Source of the DNA: Azospirillum sp. OGB3
GTDB taxonomy: Bacteria; Pseudomonadota; Alphaproteobacteria; Azospirillales; Azospirillaceae
Reading direction: 5' to 3'
DNA: 64,000 bases
Assembly: GCF_014192915.1 (NCBI RefSeq)
Contig: NZ_JACHYN010000004.1
Span: 1-64,000 of the forward strand
The translations under genes and the position numbers were made by a program. Shown here one piece after another: positions 21,202 through 28,810 of this stretch. The stretch's first letter is position 1, and every line of letters starts with the position of its first letter. The notes beneath the pieces were generated by a model that searched no databases, was not told the origin of the DNA, and saw nothing but the letters and a program-made list of their open reading frames with translations.

Positions 21202-21336
21202 TCCCTCTCCCGCCCCGGGAGAGGGTGCCCGCGACAGCGGGCGGGTGAGGGTCAAGACACCTATCCTCGGCAGCACCCTCACCCTTCCCACGCCTGCGGC
21301 GCGGGCCCCTTCCCTCTCCCGGGGCAGGAGAGGGGA
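21202..21336. repeat. BIME-like repeat, copy 2
   Basis: A second element of about 135 bp with the same outer inverted 23-bp REP-like arms (one base changed at the right end) and the same internal 56-bp block at 21269-21324 as copy 1. It lies inside the efflux operon between the MdtC-like gene and the outer membrane factor and could form a long hairpin in the mRNA. Confidence 0.8.
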
Positions 21337-21357
21337 TCGACTGCGGATGGACCTGAC

Positions 21358-22842
21358 ATGACGACGATCATTGGGCGGCGCGCCCACCTCCTGGGCACGG
21401 CGCTCGGCACCCTCACCCTGTTGTCGGCCTGCGCGGTCGGACCGGATTACGAGCGGCCCTCCGCCGCCGTGACGCCGGCCTACAAGGAGGCCGGCGTCAC
21501 CCCCGTGGCCTTCGCAGCTCCTCCTGTCCCAGGCGACGACGGCTGGCGCCCCGCCGCCCCCGGACAGGCGGAGGCCGGACCCTGGTGGACCGTCTTCAAC
21601 GACCCGGTGCTGGACGGGCTGATGCGCCGGGTGGAGGTCGACAACCAAAGCCTGAAGGCGGCGGAGGCCGCCTACCGGCAGGCGAAGGCGCTGTCGGACC
21701 AAGCCCGCTCCGCCTTCTTCCCGATTCTGTCGGCCAGCGGCGGGGCGGACCGGGTGGGAGCTGTCGGATCGGGCAACCGCAACGTCTCCGGCACCGGCGT
21801 CAGCCGCAGCGGAACCCCCGTGACCACCTACGACGCCGGGCTGGGGGCGAGTTGGGCGCCGGACCTGTGGGGCCGCATCCGCCGTTCGGTGGAAAGCAAC
21901 GACGCCAACCTCCAGGCCAGCGCCGCCGACCTCGCCGCCGCCCGCCTGTCGGCGCAGGCGCAGCTCGCCACGGCCTACGTCCGGTTCCGCGTGGCGGACG
22001 AGCGCAAGGCGCTGCTGGAACGGGCCATCGCCGCTTACCGCCAGTCGCTGGAGATCGCCCGCAACCGTCACGCCGTGGGCACGGCGACCCTGGCCGACGT
22101 CTTCACCGCCGAGACCCAGGTCCGCTCCACCGAGTCGCAGCTCGTGGCGCTTGGGGTGCAGCGCGCCCAGTTCGAGCACGCCATGGCGGTGCTGGTCGGG
22201 CAGGCGCCCGCCGCCTTCGCGCTGGCCCCGGCGCCGCTGACCGCAGCGGTCCCGGCGATCCCGCCCGGCGTGCCCTCCGCCCTGCTGGAACGCCGTCCGG
22301 ACATCGCGGCGGCGGAGCGGCAGATGGCCCAGGCCAACGCCCAGATCGGCATCGCGGAGTCGGCTTGGTACCCGGACGTGGTGCTGTCCGGCTCCCTCAC
22401 CAACAGCGCGACGATCCTGCCCCGGCTGCTCCAGGCGCCCACGGCGCTCTGGGCGGTCGGGGCGCAGGTCGCCCAGACCCTGTTCGACGGCGGCACGCGG
22501 ACGGCCGAGGTGGAGTTGCGCCGCGCCGTCTTCGACCAGAGCGTGGCGCAGTACCGCCAGACCGTGCTGACCGCCTTCCAGGAGGTCGAGGACCAGCTCG
22601 CCGCCCAGCGCATCCTCGCCCAGCAGGCCGCCGTGCAGGACGATGCGGTGCGGCTGGCGCGCGAGGCGGAGCGGCTGACCCTGAACCAGTACCGGGCCGG
22701 CACCCTGCCCTACAGCAGCGTCCTGACCGCCCAGACCGCCGCCCTGTCGGACGAGGAAAGCGCCCTGTCGGTGCGGCAGAGCCGCCTGCTGGCCGCGGTG
22801 CTGCTGCTCCAGGCGTTGGGGGGCACTCCGCCGAATTTTTAA
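21358..22842 (+). CDS. Outer membrane efflux lipoprotein, NodT/OprM family
   Basis: TolC-type outer-membrane channel of 494 aa. The N-terminus is a lipoprotein signal ending in LLSAC followed by AVGPDYERP, the classic start of NodT-family proteins. Two OEP repeats (about 80-270 and 290-480) are visible as paired coiled helices, with the second repeat starting near RRPDIAAAERQMAQANAQIG. The ATG at 21358 lies 21 bp past the repeat; the open frame runs much further upstream only because of high GC. It completes the tripartite efflux pump encoded just before it. Confidence 0.9.
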   Translation: MTTIIGRRAHLLGTALGTLTLLSACAVGPDYERPSAAVTPAYKEAGVTPVAFAAPPVPGDDGWRPAAPGQAEAGPWWTVFNDPVLDGLMRRVEVDNQSLKAAEAAYRQAKALSDQARSAFFPILSASGGADRVGAVGSGNRNVSGTGVSRSGTPVTTYDAGLGASWAPDLWGRIRRSVESNDANLQASAADLAAARLSAQAQLATAYVRFRVADERKALLERAIAAYRQSLEIARNRHAVGTATLADVFTAETQVRSTESQLVALGVQRAQFEHAMAVLVGQAPAAFALAPAPLTAAVPAIPPGVPSALLERRPDIAAAERQMAQANAQIGIAESAWYPDVVLSGSLTNSATILPRLLQAPTALWAVGAQVAQTLFDGGTRTAEVELRRAVFDQSVAQYRQTVLTAFQEVEDQLAAQRILAQQAAVQDDAVRLAREAERLTLNQYRAGTLPYSSVLTAQTAALSDEESALSVRQSRLLAAVLLLQALGGTPPNF

Positions 22843-23070
22843 TCCGGGAAAAGACTGGACTACCCCTTTGGACTCCGCGTCGGAAGGGGTGCGGGGAAAG
22901 GGCGACCAATCCTTTGAAGAAACGGGTAAAATCAGCGCGAATGCTGACGAGGGGGGTGATGCAGGGGCAATCCCACTGGACGGGCTAGCCCGCAATTTCA
23001 GTAACGGCGCTAGGAACTTGGGATTTATCTGAGTCCCGTGCGTTCAACCCCAAAGAAAAGCAGGCGCAGC

Positions 23071-24744
23071 ATGATCCTCGATGCTCGCTCGGTGTCCTCG
23101 GGCACCAACCTTGAAGCGGACCTCTGCATCGTCGGCGCCGGCGCCGCCGGGCTCGCCATAGCCCGTGCGCTGGCTGGTTCGCGCTGGAAGATCGTCCTTC
23201 TGGAAAGCGGCGGGCTCGACCCCGACGGCCACACCCAGTCGCTCTACGCCGGCGAGAATCTCGGCCTGCCCTACGAGCGCCTGTCCACCGCGCGCAGCCG
23301 CTACTTCGGCGGCAGCACCAACTGCTGGGGCGGCTTCTGCCGGCCCTTCGAGCCGATCGACATGGAGGCGCGGCCCTGGGTGCCGAACAGCGGCTGGCCC
23401 TTCGGGCCTGAGATGCTGGCCCCCTACTACGCCCGCGCCCACAGCCACCTGAACCTGCCGTCGAACGTCTACGACAACGGCCATTGGGAACAGACCCTGG
23501 CGCCGGACGGGATCGAGCTGCTGCCGGTCGAGGGCGGCGCGCTGGAGAACCGCGTTGCCCAGATCAGCGACCAGCCGCGCGTCGGCGTGACCTCCGTCGA
23601 CGAGATCGTCCAGGCCGCGAACATCGCCTGCTACCTGAACGCCAACGTCACCGAGTTCGAGACCAACGACTCCGCCACGGTGGTCGAGCGGGTGCGCTGC
23701 GCCGCGCTCAGCGGGACCCGCTTCACGGTCACCGCGCGGCAGTTCGTCCTGTGCTGCGGCGGCATCGAGAACGCCCGCCTGCTGCTGCTGTCCAATCGGG
23801 TGCAGAGCGCCGGGCTGGGCAACGGCCACGATCTGGTCGGGCGCTACTTCACCGACCACCCGCGCATCAAGGCCGGCTCCGTCCGCCTGACCGATCAGGC
23901 GCGGCACCGCCGCCTCTACGACATGACGCTGACGCTGTCGCGCCGCCGGCTGAACGCCAAGCATCTGCCGGTTTCCGCCTCCCTGTCGCCGACGGTGGAG
24001 ACGCAGCGCCGGCTGGGGCTGATGAACTCGCGCAGCTATCTGGTGGCGCAGTACCATGGCGAGGCGACCGCCGGGGTGCGGGCGCTGCACGACCTGCGCA
24101 TGCTGATGTCCGACCGCCGCAAGTTCGGCCACGCCGAGGGCGACCTGAAGGCCCTGCTGCGCGAGGCGGTGCCGCAGATCGCGCTGCATCTGCCGAACCT
24201 CGCCTACGCGCTGTTCGACAATGTGGTGAATCCGGCCTGGGTGAACCGAAGCTTCCTGCTGGAAACCATCGTCGAGCCGGTGCCCAACCCGGACAGCCGC
24301 GTCACCCTGGCGGCGGAGCGCGACGCACTGGGCCTCAACCGGGCCGACACGGTGTGGCGCCTGACCGAGCAGGATCGCGACAACTTCCTGCGTACCAACG
24401 AGCTGGTGCGGACGGAGCTGACCCGCAACGGCCTGATCACGGTGACCGAGGCCGACCCGCAGGAGGCCGCCGAGCGCGCCTGGGCGGAGCGCATCTCCTG
24501 GTGCTGGCACCATATGGGCACCACCCGCATGCACGACGACCCGAAGCAGGGCGTGGTCGACGCGCGCTGCAAGGTGCACGGGATGCACAACCTCTACATC
24601 GGTGGCAGCTCGGTCTTCCCCAGCATGGGCTGCGACCACCCGACCATCAACCTCGTGGCGCTGGCCTTCCGCCTCGCCGAGGAGGTGTCGGCCCAGCTTC
24701 AGCACGACCGCGCCGTCACGCTGGAGGGCCAGCAGGCGGCGTGA
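23071..24744 (+). CDS. GMC-type FAD-dependent oxidoreductase
   Basis: Flavoenzyme of about 557 aa in the glucose-methanol-choline oxidoreductase superfamily. The N-terminal dinucleotide fold has CIVGAGAAGLAIARAL and a following glutamate (LLESGG). FAD contacts continue in GGSTNCWGGFCRPF. The C-terminal domain has WCWHHMGTTRMHDDP and YIGGSSVFPSMGCDHPT, carrying the active-site His/Asn-type positions. I prefer ATG 23071 over GTG 23038 because it lies closer to the FAD fold. Substrate unknown: sugars, alcohols or sterol-like compounds are used by relatives. No cytochrome partner or small subunit is adjacent. Confidence 0.82.
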   Translation: MILDARSVSSGTNLEADLCIVGAGAAGLAIARALAGSRWKIVLLESGGLDPDGHTQSLYAGENLGLPYERLSTARSRYFGGSTNCWGGFCRPFEPIDMEARPWVPNSGWPFGPEMLAPYYARAHSHLNLPSNVYDNGHWEQTLAPDGIELLPVEGGALENRVAQISDQPRVGVTSVDEIVQAANIACYLNANVTEFETNDSATVVERVRCAALSGTRFTVTARQFVLCCGGIENARLLLLSNRVQSAGLGNGHDLVGRYFTDHPRIKAGSVRLTDQARHRRLYDMTLTLSRRRLNAKHLPVSASLSPTVETQRRLGLMNSRSYLVAQYHGEATAGVRALHDLRMLMSDRRKFGHAEGDLKALLREAVPQIALHLPNLAYALFDNVVNPAWVNRSFLLETIVEPVPNPDSRVTLAAERDALGLNRADTVWRLTEQDRDNFLRTNELVRTELTRNGLITVTEADPQEAAERAWAERISWCWHHMGTTRMHDDPKQGVVDARCKVHGMHNLYIGGSSVFPSMGCDHPTINLVALAFRLAEEVSAQLQHDRAVTLEGQQAA

Positions 24745-24759
24745 TTTACCGGTCCGGCA

Positions 24760-24785
24760 CGGGCGGGGAGCGATCTTCCCGCCCG
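24760..24785. other. Hairpin without T-tail after the oxidoreductase gene
   Basis: CGGGCGGG (24760-24767) pairs with CCCGCCCG (24778-24785) around a 10-nt loop, 16 bp after the oxidoreductase stop. No T-run follows, so it may be a weak or factor-assisted transcription end or an mRNA-stabilising stem before fixL. Confidence 0.4.
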
Positions 24786-24885
24786 CAACCCCCAATCCCC
24801 GCCCCAATCCGGGTTGACCGAGAAATCAACTCAACTACTCTTGGGCCAAGAACGGTTCGAGGGACAAGAGACGTTGGGGACGGGG

Positions 24886-26412
24886 ATGGCGGACGATATC
24901 GGGACGGGAAATCCGGACCTCATGCTGCGCTTTCAGGCCATGCTGGACACGGTGCCGGACGGGATCGTCATCATCGATGCCGAAGGGCGCATCCAGACCT
25001 TCAACCCGGCCTGCGAGCGGCTGTTCGGCTGGACGGCGGCGGAGGTCATCGGCCACAACGTCAAGATGCTGATGCCGCCACCCTACCGGGAGGAGCATGA
25101 CGGCTACCTGGAGCGCTACCAGCGGACCGGGGAGCGCCGGATCATCGGCATCGGGCGCGAGGTCACCGGCCTGCGCCGCGACGGCACCACCTTCCCGATG
25201 GAGCTGTCGGTCGGCGAGGCCTGCCGGGAAGCCGGCGGCGGCGGGGTCTACATCGGCATCATCCGCGACATCAGCGAGCGCAAGCGGGCCGAAACCGCCC
25301 TTCGGGAGCGCGAGGCCCGCCTCACCTCCATCCTGGAGACCGTGCCCGAGGCGATCATCGTCATCAGCGAGCGCGGCCTGATCGAGTCCTTCAGCCCGGC
25401 GGCGGAGCGGCTGTTCGGCTACAGCGCCGCCGAGGTGACGGGGCGGAATGTCAGCATGCTGATGCCCTCCCCCTACCGGGAGCAGCACGACCGCTACATG
25501 GACCATTACCTGACCACGGGCGAGCGCCGGATCATCGGCATCGGGCGGGTCGTCTCCGGCCTGCGCCGCGACGGTTCGGTCTTCCCGATGGAACTGGCGG
25601 TCGGCGAGGTGCAGCTGGCCGGGCACCGCTGCTTCACCGGCTTCATCCGCGACCTGACCGAGCGGCAGGCGACCGAGAAGCGCCTGCAGGAGCTTCAGGC
25701 GGAGCTTCTCCACGTCAGCCGGGTCAGCGCCATGGGCCAGATGGCCTCCACCCTGGCGCACGAGTTGAACCAGCCGCTGACCGCCGTCATCAACTACGCC
25801 AAGGCGGTGAAGCGCCTGCTCGACCGTCCGGACGGGGCGGACAAGGCGCGGGAGACGATGGACAAGGCCACCGCCCAAGCCGCCCGCGCCGGCCAGATAA
25901 TCCGCCGCCTGCGCAACTTCATCGAGAAGGGCCAGACCGAGCACACGGTGGAGAGCATCGGCAAGGTGGTGGAGGAGGCCAGCGCCCTCGCCCTGGTCGG
26001 CGCCAAGGAGCGCGGCGTCCATGTCCGGCTGGAGATGAGCGGCGACGAACGGCCGGTGCTGATCGACAAGATCCAGATCCAGCAGGTCGTCCTCAACCTC
26101 GTCCGCAACGCCATCGAGGCCATGGCCGAGTCGGAGATTCGGGAATTGACCGTCACCACCGGTCCCGACCCGGAGTCGGCGGCGCTGATGCGCGTCACCG
26201 TGCGCGACACCGGCCCCGGCCTGAACGAGACCGTCCTGGCCCAGCTTTTCCAGCCCTTCGTCACCACCAAGGAGAAGGGGATGGGGCTCGGCCTGTCGAT
26301 CTGCCGGTCGATCATCGAGGCCCATGGCGGCCGCCTGTGGTTGGAACCGGGGGACGGAGGGGCCACCTTTGCCTTCACCGTGCCGGTTGCCGGAGAGGAT
26401 GATGCGCCCTGA
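24886..26412 (+). CDS. fixL: Oxygen sensor histidine kinase FixL with two heme-type PAS domains
   Basis: Predicted cytoplasmic oxygen-sensing kinase of 508 aa. PAS-1 (about 14-130) and PAS-2 (about 144-260) are close copies of each other, and both keep the FixL heme signature: proximal histidine H71 and H201 in PYRxxHDxY, and the oxygen-contacting arginine 20 residues later, R91 and R221, in GERRIIGIGR. The kinase core follows, with phospho-acceptor H292 in LAHELNQPL, then N box VRNAIEAM and G box GLGLSICRSIIEAHGG. No membrane segment is seen. ATG 24886 follows GGGGACGGGG; the longer TTG-started frame from 24814 is less likely. It overlaps fixJ. Confidence 0.9.
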   Translation: MADDIGTGNPDLMLRFQAMLDTVPDGIVIIDAEGRIQTFNPACERLFGWTAAEVIGHNVKMLMPPPYREEHDGYLERYQRTGERRIIGIGREVTGLRRDGTTFPMELSVGEACREAGGGGVYIGIIRDISERKRAETALREREARLTSILETVPEAIIVISERGLIESFSPAAERLFGYSAAEVTGRNVSMLMPSPYREQHDRYMDHYLTTGERRIIGIGRVVSGLRRDGSVFPMELAVGEVQLAGHRCFTGFIRDLTERQATEKRLQELQAELLHVSRVSAMGQMASTLAHELNQPLTAVINYAKAVKRLLDRPDGADKARETMDKATAQAARAGQIIRRLRNFIEKGQTEHTVESIGKVVEEASALALVGAKERGVHVRLEMSGDERPVLIDKIQIQQVVLNLVRNAIEAMAESEIRELTVTTGPDPESAALMRVTVRDTGPGLNETVLAQLFQPFVTTKEKGMGLGLSICRSIIEAHGGRLWLEPGDGGATFAFTVPVAGEDDAP

Positions 26413-27094
26413 GTCCCCATTGCCGCCCGAACTTCCCCCGTCGGACATGACGGTCTTCGTCCTGGACGACGACGAGGCGGTGCGCGATTCCGTCGTGATC
26501 CTGCTGGAATGCGAGGGCTTCCGGGTCGAGAGCTTCGCGTCCCCCGTCGCCTTCCTGGAATCGGACGCGCCGTCGCGCCCCGGCTGCCTGCTGGTCGATG
26601 TGCGGATGCCGCAGATGAGCGGGCTCGACGTGCAGGAACGGCTGGTGCAGGAGGGGCGCGGCCTGCCGGTGATCGTCATGACCGGCCACGCCGATGTGCC
26701 CCTGGCGGTGCGCGCCATGAAGGCCGGCGCCATCGACTTCGTTGAGAAGCCCTTCGACGAGCAGGCCCTGATCGGCAGCGTGAAGGCCGCCCTGGCCCGC
26801 GCCGTTCCGCCCGCCGCCCCGCAGGCGGCCCAGGCGCCGGCCCCCGCCCCGGCCGCCCCCGCCGCGTCGCCGGAGGTGCTGGAGCGGCTGTCCAGCCTGA
26901 CGCCGCGGGAGCGCGACGTGCTGCAATGGCTGGTCGAGGGCAAGTCGAACAAGGTCATCGCCTTCGAGCTGTCCATCAGCCCGCGCACGGTCGAAATCCA
27001 CCGCGCCCGCGTGATGGAGAAGATGCGCGCCGACAGCCTGCCCTCGCTGGTCCGCATGGCGCTGTCCGCCGGGATCACCCCCAAAGGGGAGTGA
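26399..27094 (+). CDS. fixJ: FixJ response regulator
   Basis: Two-component regulator of 231 aa. The receiver domain (about 17-135) has the acidic pocket DDD at 23-25, phospho-acceptor D67 in LLVDVRMPQMSG, and K in VEKPF. A Pro/Ala-rich linker (about 138-160) leads to a LuxR-type helix-turn-helix (SLTPRERDVLQWLVEGKSNK, then SISPRTVEIHRARVMEK). It overlaps the end of fixL by 14 bp, and GGAGAGG lies just before the start, so the pair is co-translated. It should activate fixK/nif-type targets under low oxygen. Confidence 0.9.
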   Translation: MMRPESPLPPELPPSDMTVFVLDDDEAVRDSVVILLECEGFRVESFASPVAFLESDAPSRPGCLLVDVRMPQMSGLDVQERLVQEGRGLPVIVMTGHADVPLAVRAMKAGAIDFVEKPFDEQALIGSVKAALARAVPPAAPQAAQAPAPAPAAPAASPEVLERLSSLTPRERDVLQWLVEGKSNKVIAFELSISPRTVEIHRARVMEKMRADSLPSLVRMALSAGITPKGE

Positions 27095-27123
27095 TTCGGG
27101 CCGCTGGGCGGCTCCGGCGGCGA

Positions 27124-27137
27124 CTGATCCACATCAA
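27124..27137. promoter_or_regulatory. FixK/FNR-like box upstream of the receiver gene
   Basis: CTGATccacATCAA matches the anaerobox consensus TTGAT-N4-ATCAA at 9 of 10 fixed positions. It lies about 100-130 bp before the single-domain receiver gene and just after fixJ, consistent with FixLJ-FixK control. Confidence 0.55.
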
Positions 27138-27253
27138 AACCGCGCCCGATAAGGGGAACTCCGTATTCCGGCACCGCCGGTCGGCTTCTATCTTCCCTGT
27201 AACGCCCCGCCAACGGGCGTCATACCGCGTGATTTCCGATGCTGGAGGCAGTC

Positions 27254-27628
27254 TTGGCCGAACCGGGCGATAGCATCGTCTACATCGTCGACGACGACGA
27301 GCCGGTGCGGGACTCGATGAAGGCGCTGCTCGAAGCCTGTGCCTTCGAAGTGCGCGACTACGCGTCGTGCCAGAGTTTCATGGATCAGTACAACGGCAAG
27401 CCGTCGGGCTGCCTCGTCCTCGACCTGCATCTGCCGGTGATGAGCGGGCTGGAGTTCATCGAGCGCTTCGGCGCGAACCTGCATGGCCTGCCCGTCATCA
27501 TGGTGTCGGGGCGCGGCGATCCCGCCACCTTCGCCCGCGCGCGGGAGGCCGGGGTGACCGCCTTCCTGGAAAAGCCATTCGAAGAAGACCAGCTCCTTGA
27601 CGCGGTGCAGCGCCTGCTGCCAGCCTGA
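27254..27628 (+). CDS. Single-domain response regulator (FixJ-type receiver)
   Basis: Receiver-only protein of about 124 aa with the acidic triplet in VDDDEPVRDS, phospho-acceptor aspartate in LVLDLHLPVMSG and lysine in LEKPFEEDQL. It has no output domain, so it may act as a phosphate sink for FixL or by protein contact. I favour TTG at 27254, five nucleotides after GGAGG (27244-27248); an in-frame ATG at 27239 has no visible ribosome binding site and would add five residues. Position after fixLJ and behind an anaerobox-like site suggests the same oxygen regulon. Confidence 0.82.
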   Translation: MAEPGDSIVYIVDDDEPVRDSMKALLEACAFEVRDYASCQSFMDQYNGKPSGCLVLDLHLPVMSGLEFIERFGANLHGLPVIMVSGRGDPATFARAREAGVTAFLEKPFEEDQLLDAVQRLLPA

Positions 27629-27706
27629 CCGCCCGTCTCCTAATCTGAGAGGGCCGCCGTTCCCCGGACAGGGTTCGCACGACACCGTCCACCGTGGAGC
27701 GCGCCC

Positions 27707-28411
27707 ATGGCGTCCGAAGCCCCCTCCCCCCGCCCCCTATCCGCCCTGGACGCCGTGCGCAGCCGCCGCAGCGTCCGCGCCTTCACCGCCGAGCCGGTGC
27801 CGCGCGCCGTGGTGGAGGAAATCCTCGCCGCCGCCAGCCGGGCGCCCAGCGGGTCGAACATCCAGCCCTGGAAGGTCCATGCGGTGGCCGGCGCGGCCCG
27901 CGAGGCGCTGTCGGCCGAGCTGCGCGCCGCCCATTTCGACCCGGTGGACGATCAGGCCGGGGCGGAATACACCTATTACCCGACCCAGTGGTTCGAGCCC
28001 TATCTGGGGCGGCGCCGCAAGATCGGCTGGGACCTCTACGGCCTGCTCGGCATCGCCAAGGGCGACCGCGCGGCGATGGCGGAGCAGCACGCCCGCAACT
28101 ACGACTTCTTCGGCGCCCCGGTCGGGCTGTTCTTCACCATGGACCGGCGGATGGAGCAGGGAAGCTGGCTCGACGTCGGCATGTTCATGGAGAATGTGAT
28201 GGTGGCGGCGCGGGGCTTTGGGCTGGACACCTGCCCGCAGGCCGCCTTCATCACCCATCACCGCATCGTCCGCCGCCATCTCGCCATCCCGGACACCGAC
28301 ATCCTGCTGAGTGGCATGGCGCTGGGCCACGCCGACCCCGACGCGCCGGAAAACCGCCTGGAGACCGAGCGCGCCCCGGTCGCCGACTTCACCCGCTTCC
28401 ACGGATTCTGA
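27707..28411 (+). CDS. Nitroreductase family protein
   Basis: FMN-dependent NAD(P)H oxidoreductase of 234 aa. The family's N-terminal FMN-binding segment is seen as SRRSVRAFTAEPVPR and ASRAPSGSNIQPW, and the C-terminal GMALGHADPDAPENRLETER is typical of the group reducing nitro or quinone compounds. The true substrate is not known. It lies 78 bp after the receiver gene and may share its transcript; many anaerobox regulons include nitroreductases. A weak inverted repeat (28415-28441) follows its stop. Confidence 0.87.
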   Translation: MASEAPSPRPLSALDAVRSRRSVRAFTAEPVPRAVVEEILAAASRAPSGSNIQPWKVHAVAGAAREALSAELRAAHFDPVDDQAGAEYTYYPTQWFEPYLGRRRKIGWDLYGLLGIAKGDRAAMAEQHARNYDFFGAPVGLFFTMDRRMEQGSWLDVGMFMENVMVAARGFGLDTCPQAAFITHHRIVRRHLAIPDTDILLSGMALGHADPDAPENRLETERAPVADFTRFHGF

Positions 28412-28810
28412 CGCCTCTTCCCAATCCCGGAGTGGGAGGAGAACGCCAAGGGCGCGGCCCCCTTACGTGACGGCGCCGGTCCATATTGACGCCCGGACGG
28501 TCGGCGTTCGCCGCCGACCGATGCCGAATACACCGATCCGGCAGCGCGGAAGGGGCAAGGGTGAAGCCGACCGGAGGGGAAAGGGGCATCAGCGCCCGCC
28601 TTGACACGAAGCGTCACCGGTTCAGCTGTCGCTTTTGGGGCGCTCTCGAACGTCAAAATCTGACCCAAAGCGGACATCTGATACTAATTTGCTGTACGTC
28701 CACCAAGTCTCCGCTTGACGGGAAAGAGCAGTTTCCCAAACCAGACCTTTCTCTTGCGCCTATGCCTCGCTAAGAAGCCAAGTCCATGCCTAAATAGGCC
28801 GTTAGAAAAG
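28412..28810. other. Intergenic margin of the AT-richer island
   Basis: No convincing gene is seen in this 399-bp stretch. It starts GC-rich with a hairpin CTCTTCCCA/TGGGAGGAG (28415-28441) resembling the REP units elsewhere in the window, and then base composition drops from about 28640 onward. It separates the nitroreductase from the end of the unknown minus-strand gene. Confidence 0.5.
28651..28678. repeat. Possible dispersed alphaproteobacterial repeat fragment
   Basis: The minus strand reads ATGTCCGCTTTGGGTCAG here, coding MSALGQ in one frame. From memory this resembles a short interspersed sequence common in rhizobial genomes that is often mis-called as tiny MSALGQ- or MSALPPKAD-type proteins. 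Only one partial copy is present in the window, at the composition shift. Confidence 0.35.
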
